Part shown: one piece after another, positions 14,308 through 25,765 of the stretch
How the letters are laid out: each line of letters opens with the position of its first letter
Numbering within the stretch: position 1 is the stretch's first letter
Assembly (NCBI GenBank): GCA_038025085.1
Contig: CM076147.1
Coordinates: 29,898,266 to 29,962,265, forward strand
From: Tetragonia tetragonoides
Taxonomy: Eukaryota; Streptophyta; Magnoliopsida; Caryophyllales; Aizoaceae
Direction of reading: 5' to 3'
DNA: 64,000 nucleotides
Position numbers and translations under genes: made by a program
The notes under the pieces: model-generated
The model's database searches: none
Seen by the model: only the letters and a program-made list of their open reading frames with translations
What the model was told of the DNA's origin: nothing

Positions 14308-14412
14308 GACTAGTTAAGGGGTAAGATTACGTATATTTGAACCTTTCTAAACTCCACCCTAGACTGAATTATACTAGGTTGTTGTTATTGTTGTTGTTAT
14401 TGTTGTTGTTGA
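14308..14412 (+). mobile_element. SINE-like 3' fragment with TTG repeat tail
   Basis: A stretch resembling the SINE-like fragment at 2862-2980 (AAGGGGTAAGATTACGTATA, then a short body) ends in TTGTTGTTATTGTTGTTG repeats at about 14380-14411. No pol III boxes are evident, so it is a truncated copy at best. Confidence 0.4.
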
Positions 14413-14614
14413 TATTTTACTACCGAGAGATCAAAATGTACCATACGGTAGCTAGTAGTCCTTTTTTAATAGTCTATTGTCCATCCCCTTCCACCTAGCT
14501 ATGTATCTCATAATTAAATATTTCAACACAATATAAATAAAAGAGAGCCTATATATATGCATTATGGATGAATTCTTACTATTCAACATTAATATAAAAA
14601 TGAAGTACACTATC

Positions 14615-14640
14615 TATCCAAGCTAAGCCAACTCTATAAA
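14615..14640 (+). promoter_or_regulatory. BSP-1 core promoter: conserved 14-mer and TATA box
   Basis: TATCCAAGCTAAGC (14615-14628) is followed at once by a TATA-like CTATAAA (14634-14640), about 100 bases upstream of the start codon. The identical 14-mer lies just before the TATA-like run of the second gene at 63274. Conservation of both supports a shared promoter element. Confidence 0.6.
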
Positions 14641-14738
14641 TTAGATGAAGCTGCCTTGTAGCTTTGGAGAACTTCACCACTGTTATTATCAGCCTCCTTA
14701 ATATTTCATTTTCCATTAATCTTGCTTTGGAAGATATG

Positions 14739-17357
14739 ATGGGGGTCCTTAAAGCTTTTCTTCTTCTCTGTATTTTCATGCTTGCTCAACAAGAAGTAAC
14801 ACAAGGTGCCATTCCCAAAAGAATGCAGTATCTTATTGAGCTAGCTAATAGCCAAGGCCCTTTCATTGGTATTGTGATCCCCAATCTCTTTGAGCTCAAC
14901 CCGCTTCTTGAATCTCCTAGCTTCATCGCTAGCCGCCTCATCATTGATCTTGATGGTTTATATGTCTAACCACTAGCTATTAGTAATATGGTTCATTCCT
15001 TAATTTTCTCGTTTAGTTATTAGAATGTTGTTTTTATTATTTGTTTTGTTATTGGACTTTCATCGATCACGAAAGGGTCGTCCCATGGTGCCCGCCCATC
15101 AGGTCATGAAAATGGGCGGATATGGACAAGTAGTTATTTGTGTAAATTTATAGGGACTCGGTCTGTTAGCCTAGCCCAAACCCTCTTGACGACTCTATCT
15201 ATAGGCTTAAAAAATACGTTAGGTCCAGCCTAAACCTTTTTTGATCAACTCTAATTTGGAATAATTTCTTCCTCCTTAGCAGCCCCCCTCAAAATGTCTC
15301 ATGTAAGTTTTTGCGTAATTTTAGTTGCGAAAAATTCATTATATTATTTCCCATGAAAATCTAATATTCATATTTCTTTAAAAACTACTTTGTTCATAAC
15401 CAAATTAATAATAAAAAAAATCCTCTATCAGTTTGTACATGACTCATTTATCTTTCTAATTTCTTAAGGCAGGCGATTCCGGTTTGGAACAATTCATGGG
15501 AAGAAAGTGATATTGGTCATGACAGGACTTGGCATGGTATTTTTCCATTTCTAAAGTAAAAGACAAAAAACCGAAAGTGATGTGCAAAAAGAAAAATATC
15601 TCACTAGGAATTATATATTTGCATTTTTTTTTACAGGTAAATGCAGGAATAACTACCCAGTTGTTGTTGAGCTTATTCAGAGTGAAAGGAGTTGTTCATT
15701 ATGGTATAGCTGGTAACGCAAATCCTTCCCTCCATATTGGAGATGTTACCATTCCTCGTTATTGGGCCCATCTTGGTCTTTGGAACTGGCAGGTACTATG
15801 GATTCCCTCCATTTATACCTTGGGTTCACCTAACTAGATGGAACGAAGGATCTACGCAATAATTTGCATTATTTTCTGGGTAATTTGGTTAGAAGAAGCT
15901 AGTAATAACTGACTATATTGTTTGGTACTTTCCCATCTACGGTGCCATAGGTGGGTAAAAACTCTTAAAATTATTGAAATGAATTGGGAGTTTTTCGCTA
16001 CATTGTCGTTGAATTTCTAATATATGTGGTACATTTTTTGATATTTTCTTGGTGGCCGGTAGGACATCTAATATTGATTGAAACTACTCTAACACATCAA
16101 GTTAAACTTTTGATTGTGTTGATTTCAACACATGGTACTCCAGTAGAAATAAACTCTGTTTATCGGTGCATGTCTCTCCTTAGACAATATTACCTAATTC
16201 TATTTTTTTTTCCCTTATTATTACCACGCTTTTTAGAGAACTATACGAAGTTATTAAGCAAAAATTTAAAATGAGTGCAGAGGTATGGGCAAGGACCAGA
16301 GGATCCCTTAGCTTTAGAAGCAGCAGGAGATTACTCGAGAGATTATGGGTACATCAAATTTGCTGATTACACAACAAACGTCAGTAACAAAATTCAACCT
16401 GACAACCTTTTGAACAACGTTTGGTATCAAGCTGAAGAGGTTTTCCAAGTAGATGGAGTTCCTGAGCAGAGGGAGCATGCCTTTTGGATTCCTGTTGATG
16501 CTTTCTATTTCGAACTCTCCAAGAACCTTGAGGTCAACATCATTCCAAACATTTTAGGGGTCCTAGGGCGAAATGAAAGTGAGGGCCCCTAAGATATCAC
16601 TAACTTGTTTTAAAGTTTAAATATTAACCATAAATTTATAAAAAAAAATATAAATATCTACAAATTAAAAATACTCTTTTATTAACACTGAAAAGTGGAA
16701 ACCAATAAGCCACACATTCACACATGTTTCTATAATGCAACTGTCGACATAAATAAATTCCTAAATTTATGGGGCCCTTTTAACGATGGGTCCTAGGCGG
16801 TCGCACCTCTTGCCTACCCCTTTGAGACTGCCTTGCTTGAGGTACCCTTTTGATTTTATGTAGACACAGTAATTAAACTTGTATAAGACGTTCTTACCGT
16901 AACTTTCATTGAGACAAGACCAAGGGTCATTTTACAGTGAAACAATGGTCATTACTCATAATAAGTGACCCCATTTTCTTGCAAGTTGATCTCACACAAG
17001 ACTTGCTCAACGGTGCAGAACATGGAGCTGATGGGATGCGTGAATGCAACCACATGCTTACCTACAAGACCAACAGTGAGCAGAGTGGACAGAGGAGCAA
17101 GTGCAAGTATTTTTGTAGACAATGCTGCCTATAGAGAAGCCATATATAAGCTGTTCGATGTAAGCCCAGTAGAGATGGAAAGTGCAGGGGTTGCACTTAT
17201 ATGCCACCAGCAAAGAGTCCCTTTCATCACCATCAGAGCTCTATCTGACTTGGCCGGTGGTGGCTCCGCGGAATCCAATGAAGCCGATATCTTCGTGTCT
17301 CTCGCTGCCACAAATTCTGTACTCGCCCTGGTCGGATTCGTGAAACTTATACCCTAA
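14739..17357 (+). CDS. Bark/vegetative storage protein-like (nucleoside phosphorylase superfamily)
   Basis: Five exons join in frame: 14739-14955, 15469-15536, 15637-15792, 16281-16532 and 17019-17357 (TAA 17355-17357), giving about 343 residues, the usual length for plant bark storage proteins. The N-terminus (LKAFLLLCIFMLAQQ) is a signal peptide, so the product probably enters the secretory route or vacuole. The PNP/UDP-phosphorylase domain shows FIGIVIPNLFELNPLL, VILVMTGLGM, GVVHYGIAGNANPSL, VEMESAGVALICHQQ and ITIRALSDLAGGGSAESNEA. An ATG three bases upstream (14736) is also possible; the second copy supports 14739. No damage is visible. The family mainly stores nitrogen seasonally; catalytic activity here is unknown. 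A tandem copy begins at 63373. Confidence 0.88.
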
Positions 17358-17603
17358 GAATTAGCACGAACATGATATAACACGATGTGTATTAGTCTTT
17401 TCAAGTGCTATAAATGACTCTTCCCTATTATGTTTATGGCATTGTTATTAGTTCCCGTATGCTTCCGTGCATCAAGGCATTTTTAAGCTTACAAGCATAG
17501 CAATATATAAATTATTAATTTTCATTTATTTTTTTACGGTATTCAAGACACAACTTTGATCACAAATAACTATAAATCTATGAATATAAAAATTACAAAA
17601 ATA

Positions 17604-17857
17604 CTCCCTCCGTCCATCTCTTATCTTCTCATTTGACTTTGCACAGTCTCCAAGATGGAACTTTGACCATTAATAACTTTAATTATATAGATATAATTAT
17701 ATTAAAAATTGATATTGTGAAAATATAATCTCTAACGATTCTAAGAAATGTATTTTGATCTTATAGTTCTTTATATATTTTTCACAAATTAATGGTCAAT
17801 ATTTATAAAGTTTGACTCAAAAAGTCAAATGAGAAGATAAGAGAGGAACGGAGGGAG
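17604..17857. mobile_element. Stowaway-like MITE
   Basis: This 254-base non-coding element has terminal inverted repeats CTCCCTCCGTCC...GGAGGGAG, and internal arms TCTTATCTTCTCATTTGACTT / AAGTCAAATGAGAAGATAAGA also pair. It is flanked by TA on both sides (17602-17603 and 17858-17859), the Tc1/mariner target duplication. It lies about 250 bases after the BSP-1 stop. Confidence 0.88.
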
Positions 17858-17924
17858 TATGATTTTTTAAAAGTATTATTAAAAATGAATCTAACAATAG
17901 TTTTTTTATATTGTAAATCTAACA

Positions 17925-18015
17925 ATAGTATATTTTTTTCATAAATTAACGGTCAAAGTATGTAAAGTTTGACCTTCAAAAAACAAATAATAACGTAATC
18001 ACGGGACGGGAGTAG
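17925..18015. repeat. Possible half Stowaway-like MITE
   Basis: CATAAATTAACGGTCAAAG and a terminal CACGGGACGGGAGTA resemble one arm of the MITE just upstream, but the partner arm is not present in recognisable form. It is probably a deleted older copy. Confidence 0.35.
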
Positions 18016-19287
18016 TTTTTATCTTTTATGGCTGTGTATGTGTGTCTTTCTAGAGTATGTCAAATTTCACTCGACTTCATTCCCACTCTCTCCTCCTCCC
18101 CTTCGCTCTCTTCTCCCTTTCAGTTTCTCTCTTCTCCGTCGCCCCTTCCGCCACCACAACCCCGGCCCCACCCTGTTGTCTCCCCGAAACCCACCCTAAC
18201 TGCGTGACGATTGGTCTAAACTTACACTTGGAAATATTTTATTGGGTGGGTGGTTCAGGACAATTGCAAGCTAGGACCATTAGCTTTATTTAATTTAGAC
18301 CACTCTATCTCTCAACCTTCATTATCTTGGCAGTGAGGATCCTCTAGAGATGACAATGAGACTCAAGATTTTCTTATCAAACGTGAAAAATGCATAATAA
18401 AGTTGTATAATTAGATTGACAATGATTTGACGGAAAAAAAAAAACAAACAAAGAGATTGGGACCTTGGCTGATCACGTGAATGGCTGAATGCAATAAAGA
18501 TAAATTCAGCAGCATATATATACTCAGAGTGAGGCACGTACCGTGTGGCCACCAACACAGACATACCTACAAATAAATACTTGTCCAATTGGTTTTTGTC
18601 CCACCCTTTTTGGTTATGTGCTCTTGAAGATGTGAGATTTTTTTTTTTTTTTGCTAAATCAAAGACAAGGTGTGAGCTCCCACTATGTCATGTTCGGACT
18701 TTAGTATTCAACAATGAATATATGAGACTGCTAACAGGCCCACCAATTATAAGCATTGACTCCATCAATGTAGTATATATGATCAATGAACAAATTAAAG
18801 ATAACTCCTACGCTAGAACTCGACAGTTAAAAGACATGGAGGAGAATAACCTTTTAGTCTAAGCCCGAATAATGTATTGGACATACAACCTGATGATTTT
18901 CTGAATTGAGTTCGAATTTCATTCACTGATTTGTGAGAAGTCAAATGATCGAGCTCATATCATTTACTCCTATGATTTATCTTTGCAAGAAATTATATAT
19001 AACAGAATAAAGTTTTAAATATGTACATGATTAATTAGACAAGCGATTATTTTATATAGGAGTACACAATAACCACGCATCATTTGTTTAAGTTAATTAG
19101 TAGCTTGCATTGGTGAAAGTTCAAAGAAAGCATCTATCATACATGACTGAGAATTAGACTAGAGTATTGGATTATTCTATATCAAATACTTGCGTAAAAA
19201 TCTATTGCTCACCCTACAAAGATCTATTGATGACACGCAAGAAACAATAAGCAATCGGGAAAATTGACATATCTATAAATCAAAAAG
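18016..19287. other. Intergenic, no supported gene
   Basis: An open frame at 18057-18293 starts with a hydrophobic stretch resembling a signal peptide, but its composition is driven by a pyrimidine-rich block and no family is recognised. The remainder is AT-rich and has a T14 run near 18640. Confidence 0.35.
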
Positions 19288-19373
19288 TTTCCTATAAAGT
19301 CGCCTCAAGGTGAGGCTATGACGTCATACTTGTTAGAGGGGGCATCACCTTAAGGCCGCTTTCTACATACGAG
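19288..19373. mobile_element. Foldback MITE-like element, copy 1
   Basis: The arms TATAAAGTCGCCTCAAGGTG and CACCTTAAGGCCGCTTTCTA form an imperfect inverted repeat around a CATACTTGTTAGAGGGG centre. A related, longer copy sits at 63821-63935 inside the second BSP gene. The family is unassigned. Confidence 0.55.
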
Positions 19374-19559
19374 TTTTTGTGTTTATAAATAATTATGCAT
19401 GTAGCTTGGGTAAAATGTCATTTTGCACCTACTTACAAGGAAGTAAGCTTTGTAAACCAAACAAAATACTTCCATGGATGTACATACAACTTACATAGGA
19501 AGTTGAAGTTTCATGGTTTTACAACTTACCTATAGAAGTTGAGACAAGTGAACCAAACA

Positions 19560-19970
19560 AGACCCTAATATGAGGGTGAGGGAGCTGGTAATAATTTCCT
19601 AATTGTACGCATCATTCTATATTCTTTGACCCGTACGTAACTCCATTATTGGCAGTCATATATAGCATGCACTTTATGATGAGAAGTATACTGTGAACAA
19701 CGTATTGGTTATTTTAAGGAAAATCCAAAGATGTACGCATCATTGCATCAATATAACTGTATTACGCATATAGACATTAAAGTGTTGGTTTATAAACCTG
19801 CATTTGGAATTTGGACGAGTTGGTTTCTTAAAAATGTATGAAATGCAATGAGATTCGAGAGACTTTGAGTACGTACGTGTCTCCAATTGTATATTGTTAC
19901 CCTGATGCCCTGAAGTCTTTCTGTTTGGACTCGTTTTTTTAGTGAGTTTGATTGAGGTCGTAATAAAATC
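19560..19970 (+). promoter_or_regulatory. Detached distal 5' flank of BSP-2
   Basis: The sequence is similar in order and spacing to the BSP-1 upstream region 13880-14200: TTTCCTAATTGTACGCATCA, TTCTTTGACCCGTA, TGTGAACAA and GAGTACGTACGTGTCTCCAA. The remaining upstream sequence of BSP-2 occurs at 62941-63372. The simplest explanation is that this block was the distal BSP-2 promoter and was separated by the transposon nest. Confidence 0.65.
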
Positions 19971-19977
19971 CTAGTTT

Positions 19978-19980
<3 letters not shown>

Positions 19981-20064
<84 letters not shown>
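19981..20064. repeat. (AT)n microsatellite, about 42 units
   Basis: This is a pure AT dinucleotide run of 84 bases, ending about 30 bases before the outer retrotransposon. AT runs of this length form cruciforms and are often misassembled, so unit number should be treated with care. Confidence 0.95.
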
Positions 20065-20068
<4 letters not shown>

Positions 20069-20092
20069 ATTCTGTAAACTCCCCAGAATATA

Positions 20093-20097
20093 TATCT
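20093..20097. repeat. TSD (TATCT) of outer copia element, left copy
   Basis: TATCT directly precedes the 5' LTR and recurs at 62941-62945 directly after the 3' LTR, a 5-base integration footprint. Confidence 0.85.
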
Positions 20098-21572
20098 TGT
20101 TGGACCATGATTGTTTTGATGATGACAAACTAAATTAAGTTTAATGAAATATAATACATGTTAGTTGAACTATTGATTTAATATATTGAAGTTACTAATG
20201 TGTTTATGCAAGCTTGTAGATTAATTCATATTGATAGGTTGAAGCATGAAGTTGCTACACAACAATGGAGATGACAATCAAGCTTGAAGACTTATGAAAC
20301 TCTACATTTTAATGGTTATATTTATTAGAGTTCATTTGTTAAAGTTTCTAAAGATGAAGTTAATTTGATTAATTAATTAGTTGGGCAAACTAAATAAATG
20401 ATTTGAGAGAAACGTTCTTATATTTAGAAACGTGACAATGGAGTATTCCTTAGATGAGACGTTACCTATTGGGAGACTATAGTTTACACGTACATTTAGT
20501 ATTTTCTAAAAGATTAGTATTTTGGTAAAAATATATTATTTACTAGATAATATTTTTACTTGAGAATATATTGATGTTTTATTTATATAGAAAAGATATC
20601 TCTTACATATGGGAGGATTTTATTTTGGAAATATTGAGATTTTATTACATACTATATAGTGACCGAAAATATTAGATTCTTTCCTAGTGAAAATTTGTCT
20701 ATTATTTAGTAATATATTATCTTGATAGAAAAAATATTATTTGGTCAATATTGTGTTGAAAATCCTACCGGTTTGATACATATATTTTGGGATATTTATT
20801 TTTGATATCTTTGAGCTCAAAAAGTATTATTTACAAAAATATTATTTTTAGGTGAATTAAAAATCCGAATTTCACTTTTATTTCCGGAAAAACTATTTTG
20901 CCTATATAAAGGGGAGTTATCTATCATTTCAAGTTCGCGATTTCATAACCCCTAAGTGTTCATATTTTCATAGAGAATTATTTTGAGAGAACACTAAAGT
21001 TTGCCTAAGTAATTAAATTATCATATTAATAACTTCTAAAAGAGCTATAGAATTAAATTGTACCTTATGCTTTTGAGAGGTTGAGAGGTAAACAATATTC
21101 CTTAGAGTTAAGGATAGCTTGGATTGGTGTCCAAGGGGTTAGGCTTAGATTAGAGTAATTGGGTCTATGTTCGTTTGGCTTGAATAAGAGTAATTGGGTT
21201 CGAGTTCGTGACTTCAATCAGAGTAATTGCGTTGGAGTGAGTTGGGTTGAACCAAAGTCGATTTGATCAAGTTGTACTATCGATTAATGAGAAGAAGTAG
21301 TCATTGAAAGTCCTTCGGGCCGTGGTTTTTCATCCTTTGTAGTTTCAAAAGGTTTTCCATGTAAAATCGTGAGTGCTTTTATTATTGCTTCTATTTGTTT
21401 ATTAGATTTATCTAACGTTGTTCCTTGTTTCAGTAAACGTTCCTTAAGCCAACGTTCCTTAAAGTTAGTAACAATCCTAAAAGTACAACAAGTGTTCTAA
21501 ATAGTTTAAATTCCGCAAAAAGTTTAAGAACACAATTCACCCCCCCTCTTGTGTTCTACCGTGCTACTAACA
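20098..21572 (+). repeat. 5' LTR of outer copia element
   Basis: This 1475-base LTR begins TGTTGG and ends TAACA and is closely similar throughout to 61471-62940. A TATA-like CCTATATAAAGG near 20900 is a plausible promoter. Near 21125-21230 a short unit with GAGTAATTGGGTT is repeated several times with variation. Confidence 0.93.
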
Positions 21573-21574
21573 AT

Positions 21575-21589
21575 TGGTATCAGAGTGGG
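21575..21589 (+). promoter_or_regulatory. Primer-binding site (initiator tRNA-Met type)
   Basis: TGGTATCAGAGTGGG starts two bases after the 5' LTR; it matches the usual plant copia primer site complementary to initiator tRNA-Met. Confidence 0.85.
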
Positions 21590-21621
21590 TTTCTCTTAAG
21601 AACAGGTTAACGCTTGGAGAG

Positions 21622-22190
21622 ATGTCGATCATGGACACGGTACCACAACACATCCAGGAAGGTCAATCTACTGTCAGGCCACCTTACTTTGAGGGTGAGA
21701 ACTTTAGTTGGTGAAAAACAAAATGCAAATCTATCTCATATCCGAAGATTATCAGGTATGGCAAGTTACTAGAGATGGACAATTTGCTATCACCAAAACT
21801 GACGCAGAAGGTAAGGTATGTTTAAAACTTGAAAAAGAATGGTCTGAACAAGATATCATAAAAGTAGAGAAAAATGCTAGCGCTAAAGCTATGCGTCTAT
21901 TGCATTGTGCCTTAGGACCAAATGAGTTCAATAGAATTTCTGCTTGTACTACTGCTAAACAAATTTGGGATACTCTTAATATTGTTCACGAAGGAATGAG
22001 CCAGGTTAAACAATCTAAAATTGATTTACTTGTTCAAAAATATGAAGCTTTTGCTATGATAGATGGTGAATCAATTAAAGACATGTTTACTCACTTTACC
22101 ACTATTATTAATGAACTAACTGCACTTGGTAGAGTATACATTATAGAGGACCAAATCAGAAAGGTGTTAAGAAGTCTTTCACCTAGATGG
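21622..22190 (+). pseudogene. Outer copia gag, N-terminal part
   Basis: A copia gag begins at ATG 21622 (MSIMDTVPQHIQEGQ, then RPPYFEGENFSW). A TGA follows and the frame shifts near 21707, after which the frame continues with MQIYLISEDYQVW, IWDTLNIVHEGMSQVK, LLVQKYEAFAM and FTTIINELTALGR (UBN2/gag-polypeptide signatures). The frame is cut at 22190 after PRW by the nested LTR element and resumes in phase at 54342. Gag forms the particle that packages element RNA. Confidence 0.85.
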
Positions 22191-22318
22191 TGTGGGGCCA
22201 GATTCTCAGGTTTTCTTGGATTAGGACCCGGGAATCGTCGCGATACATGCCAGAGGCACGTCCCACGGAAATCGACCGATTGAAGAGGCCAATTGTCAAG
22301 GAATCATCTTAAGGTTCG

Positions 22319-22418
22319 AAGTCGCCACCTTGTTATGGCCCGAACAAGGACGGGTTTTTACAAAAGAAGAGTCGCCACCTTGTTATGACCCAAACAAGGA
22401 AGGGTTTTTACAAAAGAA
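22319..22418. repeat. 50-base tandem duplication
   Basis: Two units of 50 bases begin AAGTCGCCACCTTGTTATG and GAGTCGCCACCTTGTTATG and end TTTTTACAAAAGA; they differ at a few positions. They lie near the start of the long LTR-like element. Confidence 0.85.
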
Positions 22419-22884
22419 AGGGTTTTATAAACGATTTTAAAGAAAACCATTTAAGAAACCAAAAAGTTGACTCCATCGCTATAAGGCACGAAAATTCTTT
22501 GACTGGTCTGCGAATACAAAGATCTTGGTTTGGGGTCTAGGTTAGAAGGTGCGGACGTCCTCGGACCCGTCTCCTCCTCCGTACTGAGTACGGGCTCGTT
22601 ACTAATACATTGTATCCCATATGAAAGCTTTGAATTGAATTATGTAATGCCTTGTATGATAAAAGAAAAGCACATATATGTACACATTGTCACTTAGCAC
22701 ACAAAAATAAATCGGTTTTGAACCGGTATATTCGTTTATGTACGGCGAATTTGGATATTCAAAATACTGCACTACGTACCATTCATCGTAGGTCTTGAAT
22801 CTATTCCTGGATCAAAACCCTTACGTAGTTCTGACCGGGGGATCCGGTCAGTAAGGCTCCTTTGGTGCCATACTAAGACGGGTA

Positions 22885-25055
22885 TGTAACACCTCCGAAT
22901 TCCCAACGATTTCTCGGGAACTATCGACATCGCTATCCACGACTCGACACCGCCGAACCGTCACTAACCCAAGGGAATGCTACTGCAATATTCATCGCTA
23001 AGGAATAAATGCTAAGCAGAAAGGAAAAACTAGGTATCAAAGGAAGCATCTAAACAACTAAACATTAATATCAGAGTTATCTATCGAGTGAACTTAAGTC
23101 CATTAATGTATTATTACAACTTTGCTTTCAAGGGCACAAACCAAAATAAATCCCAACAAACCAAAGTAACCAAAAGAAATAATAAGTCTAGAGAACAAGC
23201 CCACAATTAAACTTCAAGCTATCCGTCCTCACTCAGCTACACCTGCACTTTGGTTTCCGTGACGGAAATAAGGTACAGAAGAAAAGAGAAGAAACAAAAG
23301 AAACAAAAATCAGATAAACTGAATAAACGTCGTTCATACCCAGTAAAAACACTTTCGCAAACCTTACCTGGGTTTTAGAAGAACCATTGAAATTCATTTG
23401 CATGCACAGGTAGTCATACAATCAAGCACACGCAAACTCGATATTCAATTACATGCAATTCTTGCTTTAGTGATCATTCGAAACAAATAGATAAACCATC
23501 TTGATAGAGAAATAAGAGAGCGAATAGAACAGCGATTACCCATATTGTTCATAGATAGATATAGACATGTCATGGACTCACTCTAGTGTATACTCACACT
23601 GCTTCTAACATAATAATCGATATGTAGAGAATTAAACGACGGGGAATGATCCGTCCCGAACACACTACGAGGTGTCCATAAAAAGTAATTTGGGAATCAC
23701 GCATCCCTAGACTATATCAATTAGATAAGTCTCGATTGCTCGACCACTCCTAGGGATCCATTAGGAGTCTTATTCTCATTTAATTGAATTCACATACTTG
23801 CATTGATTGACCTAGTGGTACAACGAGACCACGACATACTACTTCATTTTATGCTCATGATAATGAATAGTAATAACGACGATAACGGCATAAATGCATA
23901 TTATTACAATCATGCTTCACATATGTTAAACGAAATTTCGGCAGCACTTCGGCAGCAAATCATGATATCCAAAAATTACACTTTCAACAAATAATCCATC
24001 CAAGTATAATAGGTGCTCATTAGCACTCAATAATAATCCATTCCAAATAGCACCTATATTATATCATAATAATATTAGAATCTCACATCGCCATACATGT
24101 TCGATAATTAGCATATGAACTAATTAATTAACGAAACTTCATAAACTTGTCATACTCAATACAATTCATATTTTCAGCAAAGAATATATTTCTAATTCTC
24201 ATAATTAACGACGATATAATTTAATCATGCTTCGCATATTAAATTCACAATAATAATCAATTAGCACATAACACATCCAAATAGTTTTTATGGGGCTTTG
24301 GAAAGAGGTAGGCACAATCGCTTACCTAACAAGTGCTCACTATGCAGTAGGTAACCTTGCTAATCACAACCCGATCACGCTTGTCCGTTTGGTCCTAATT
24401 AAAAACAATTACCGAGACATAATCAGTATATACGAAAATCCAAACAGTACTGAAACTATAAAATAATATTTTTATTAAATTCCTTGATTTATTCCAACAA
24501 ATCTAGGCTTTTGAAAATCCGGATTCGGGTTCCAAACAAGTACAGAAAAAGAAAAAATATTATTGGAAAATACTGAAAATACGAAATTAATTAAAACGAA
24601 AAATACAAATTCGAAACCCTAACTTATTGTGCAAGTCTCGACCATGGTCACCCACAAGGGGACTCATGGTCGGACCCATCAGCACCATCACCACCCCCTG
24701 ACCACCGTGGTCGGTGGTGGTGGCTCGCCGGCGACCGGCGGCCAGGAGAGAGAAAGAGAGAGGGTTCGCGAGGGAGGGAGAGAATGAAGGGGAGAAAAAG
24801 AGAGAGCGACTGAGCGGGAAGGGGGACACTGGGAAGGCCCAACGGCGTCGGCCGCCTGCCGGCGACCACCAAGGCGCGGCCTGGTGGCGCGGCAGCGGCC
24901 CGACAACCGTGGCCCGCGAAACAGAGGGGAAGAGAGAGCAGGGTACGGGGAGAGAGAGAAAGGGAAAGAGAGAGAGAAAGAAAGAGGGGGAAAGAGGAGC
25001 GGCTCACCTGGTGGTGGCCTGGTGTTCTCCGGGGAAGGGCGGTAGCAGTGAGGCC

Positions 25056-25086
<31 letters not shown>

Positions 25087-25502
25087 TAGTCGGGTGAGAG
25101 AGAGGAGAGAAATTGTGAGGTTTTGGTTCAGTTTTTGCAACTGATCAACTGGCCCATCTCTTAGCTTAAATAGGTGCCTAGTCAATGAAAGTCAAAACCT
25201 ACTAGACCTAGGATTAATTTTCTGTTGTAATTGCTAATTAAAACAATTAAAACTAATTAAAAGCTAATTAAAACCAATTAAAACAATATGAATAAACCTT
25301 ATTCATATACAAAACTATTTTAATCAAATCCCTCAATTTGATAATTATAAATCCCGAAATTTCCATAATAATAATTAATATTATTATGGCTTAATTTGAG
25401 TAAATCGAATTGTTAAATAAATATACGATTCAAATCTTCGAAACTATTTATAAATGAATTATAAATCAATATTATAATTATAGAAAATATTGAGGTATCA
25501 CA
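22885..25502 (-). repeat. 3' LTR of Tekay-like element (left)
   Basis: The 2618-base repeat matches 32204-41911 once the CACTA insertion is removed. A GA-rich tract (about 24740-25100) keeps several frames open on both strands; these are composition artefacts, not genes. Confidence 0.9.
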
Positions 25503-25765
25503 TTCTACCCTCCTTAAAAGAAGTTTTGTCCCGAAACTTGAAACATGAAGTAATCAATTCTCAACGAAACGAGTTTACCCATACGAAGGTATAAAACGAT
25601 TTTAGGATTATGACAATGCAATGCGTGTACTACGGTTGTGATCTAGGTCGATTAGCAATGCAGCATGCAATGCTAGAACATGCAACTCTTGCAAAGCGGT
25701 AAACAAAACACGAATTTACTAGGTGTGACATTCTACCCTCCTTAAAAAGGGTTTCGTCCCGAAAC
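25503..25765 (-). repeat. Polypurine tract and its duplicate beside the 3' LTR
   Basis: CATTCTACCCTCCTTAAAA at 25501 and again at 25729 (preceded by TGTGA) gives the same polypurine run on the minus strand twice, about 228 bases apart; both are followed by a similar GTCCCGAAACT. The copy adjoining the LTR is the expected plus-strand primer; the second lies just after the integrase stop. Confidence 0.65.

Noticed and set aside
16593..17018. Possible transposon in BSP-1 intron 4 (GGGGCCC and GGGTCCTAGG blocks)
   Set aside because: The blocks near 16560-16595 and 16770-16800 suggest a degenerate inverted or related repeat, but no TSD or clear ends could be defined.
18057..18293. Signal-peptide-like 78-codon frame
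   Set aside because: Pyrimidine-rich composition explains the hydrophobic start, and no family, introns or promoter evidence supports a gene.
19790..20128. 112-codon minus frame with alternating Ile and Tyr
   Set aside because: It is a translation of the (AT)n microsatellite.
24587..25185. Several overlapping open frames on both strands
   Set aside because: They arise from the GA/CT-rich tract of the Tekay LTR and recur in the partner LTR at 33969-34427 with different lengths; no family features.
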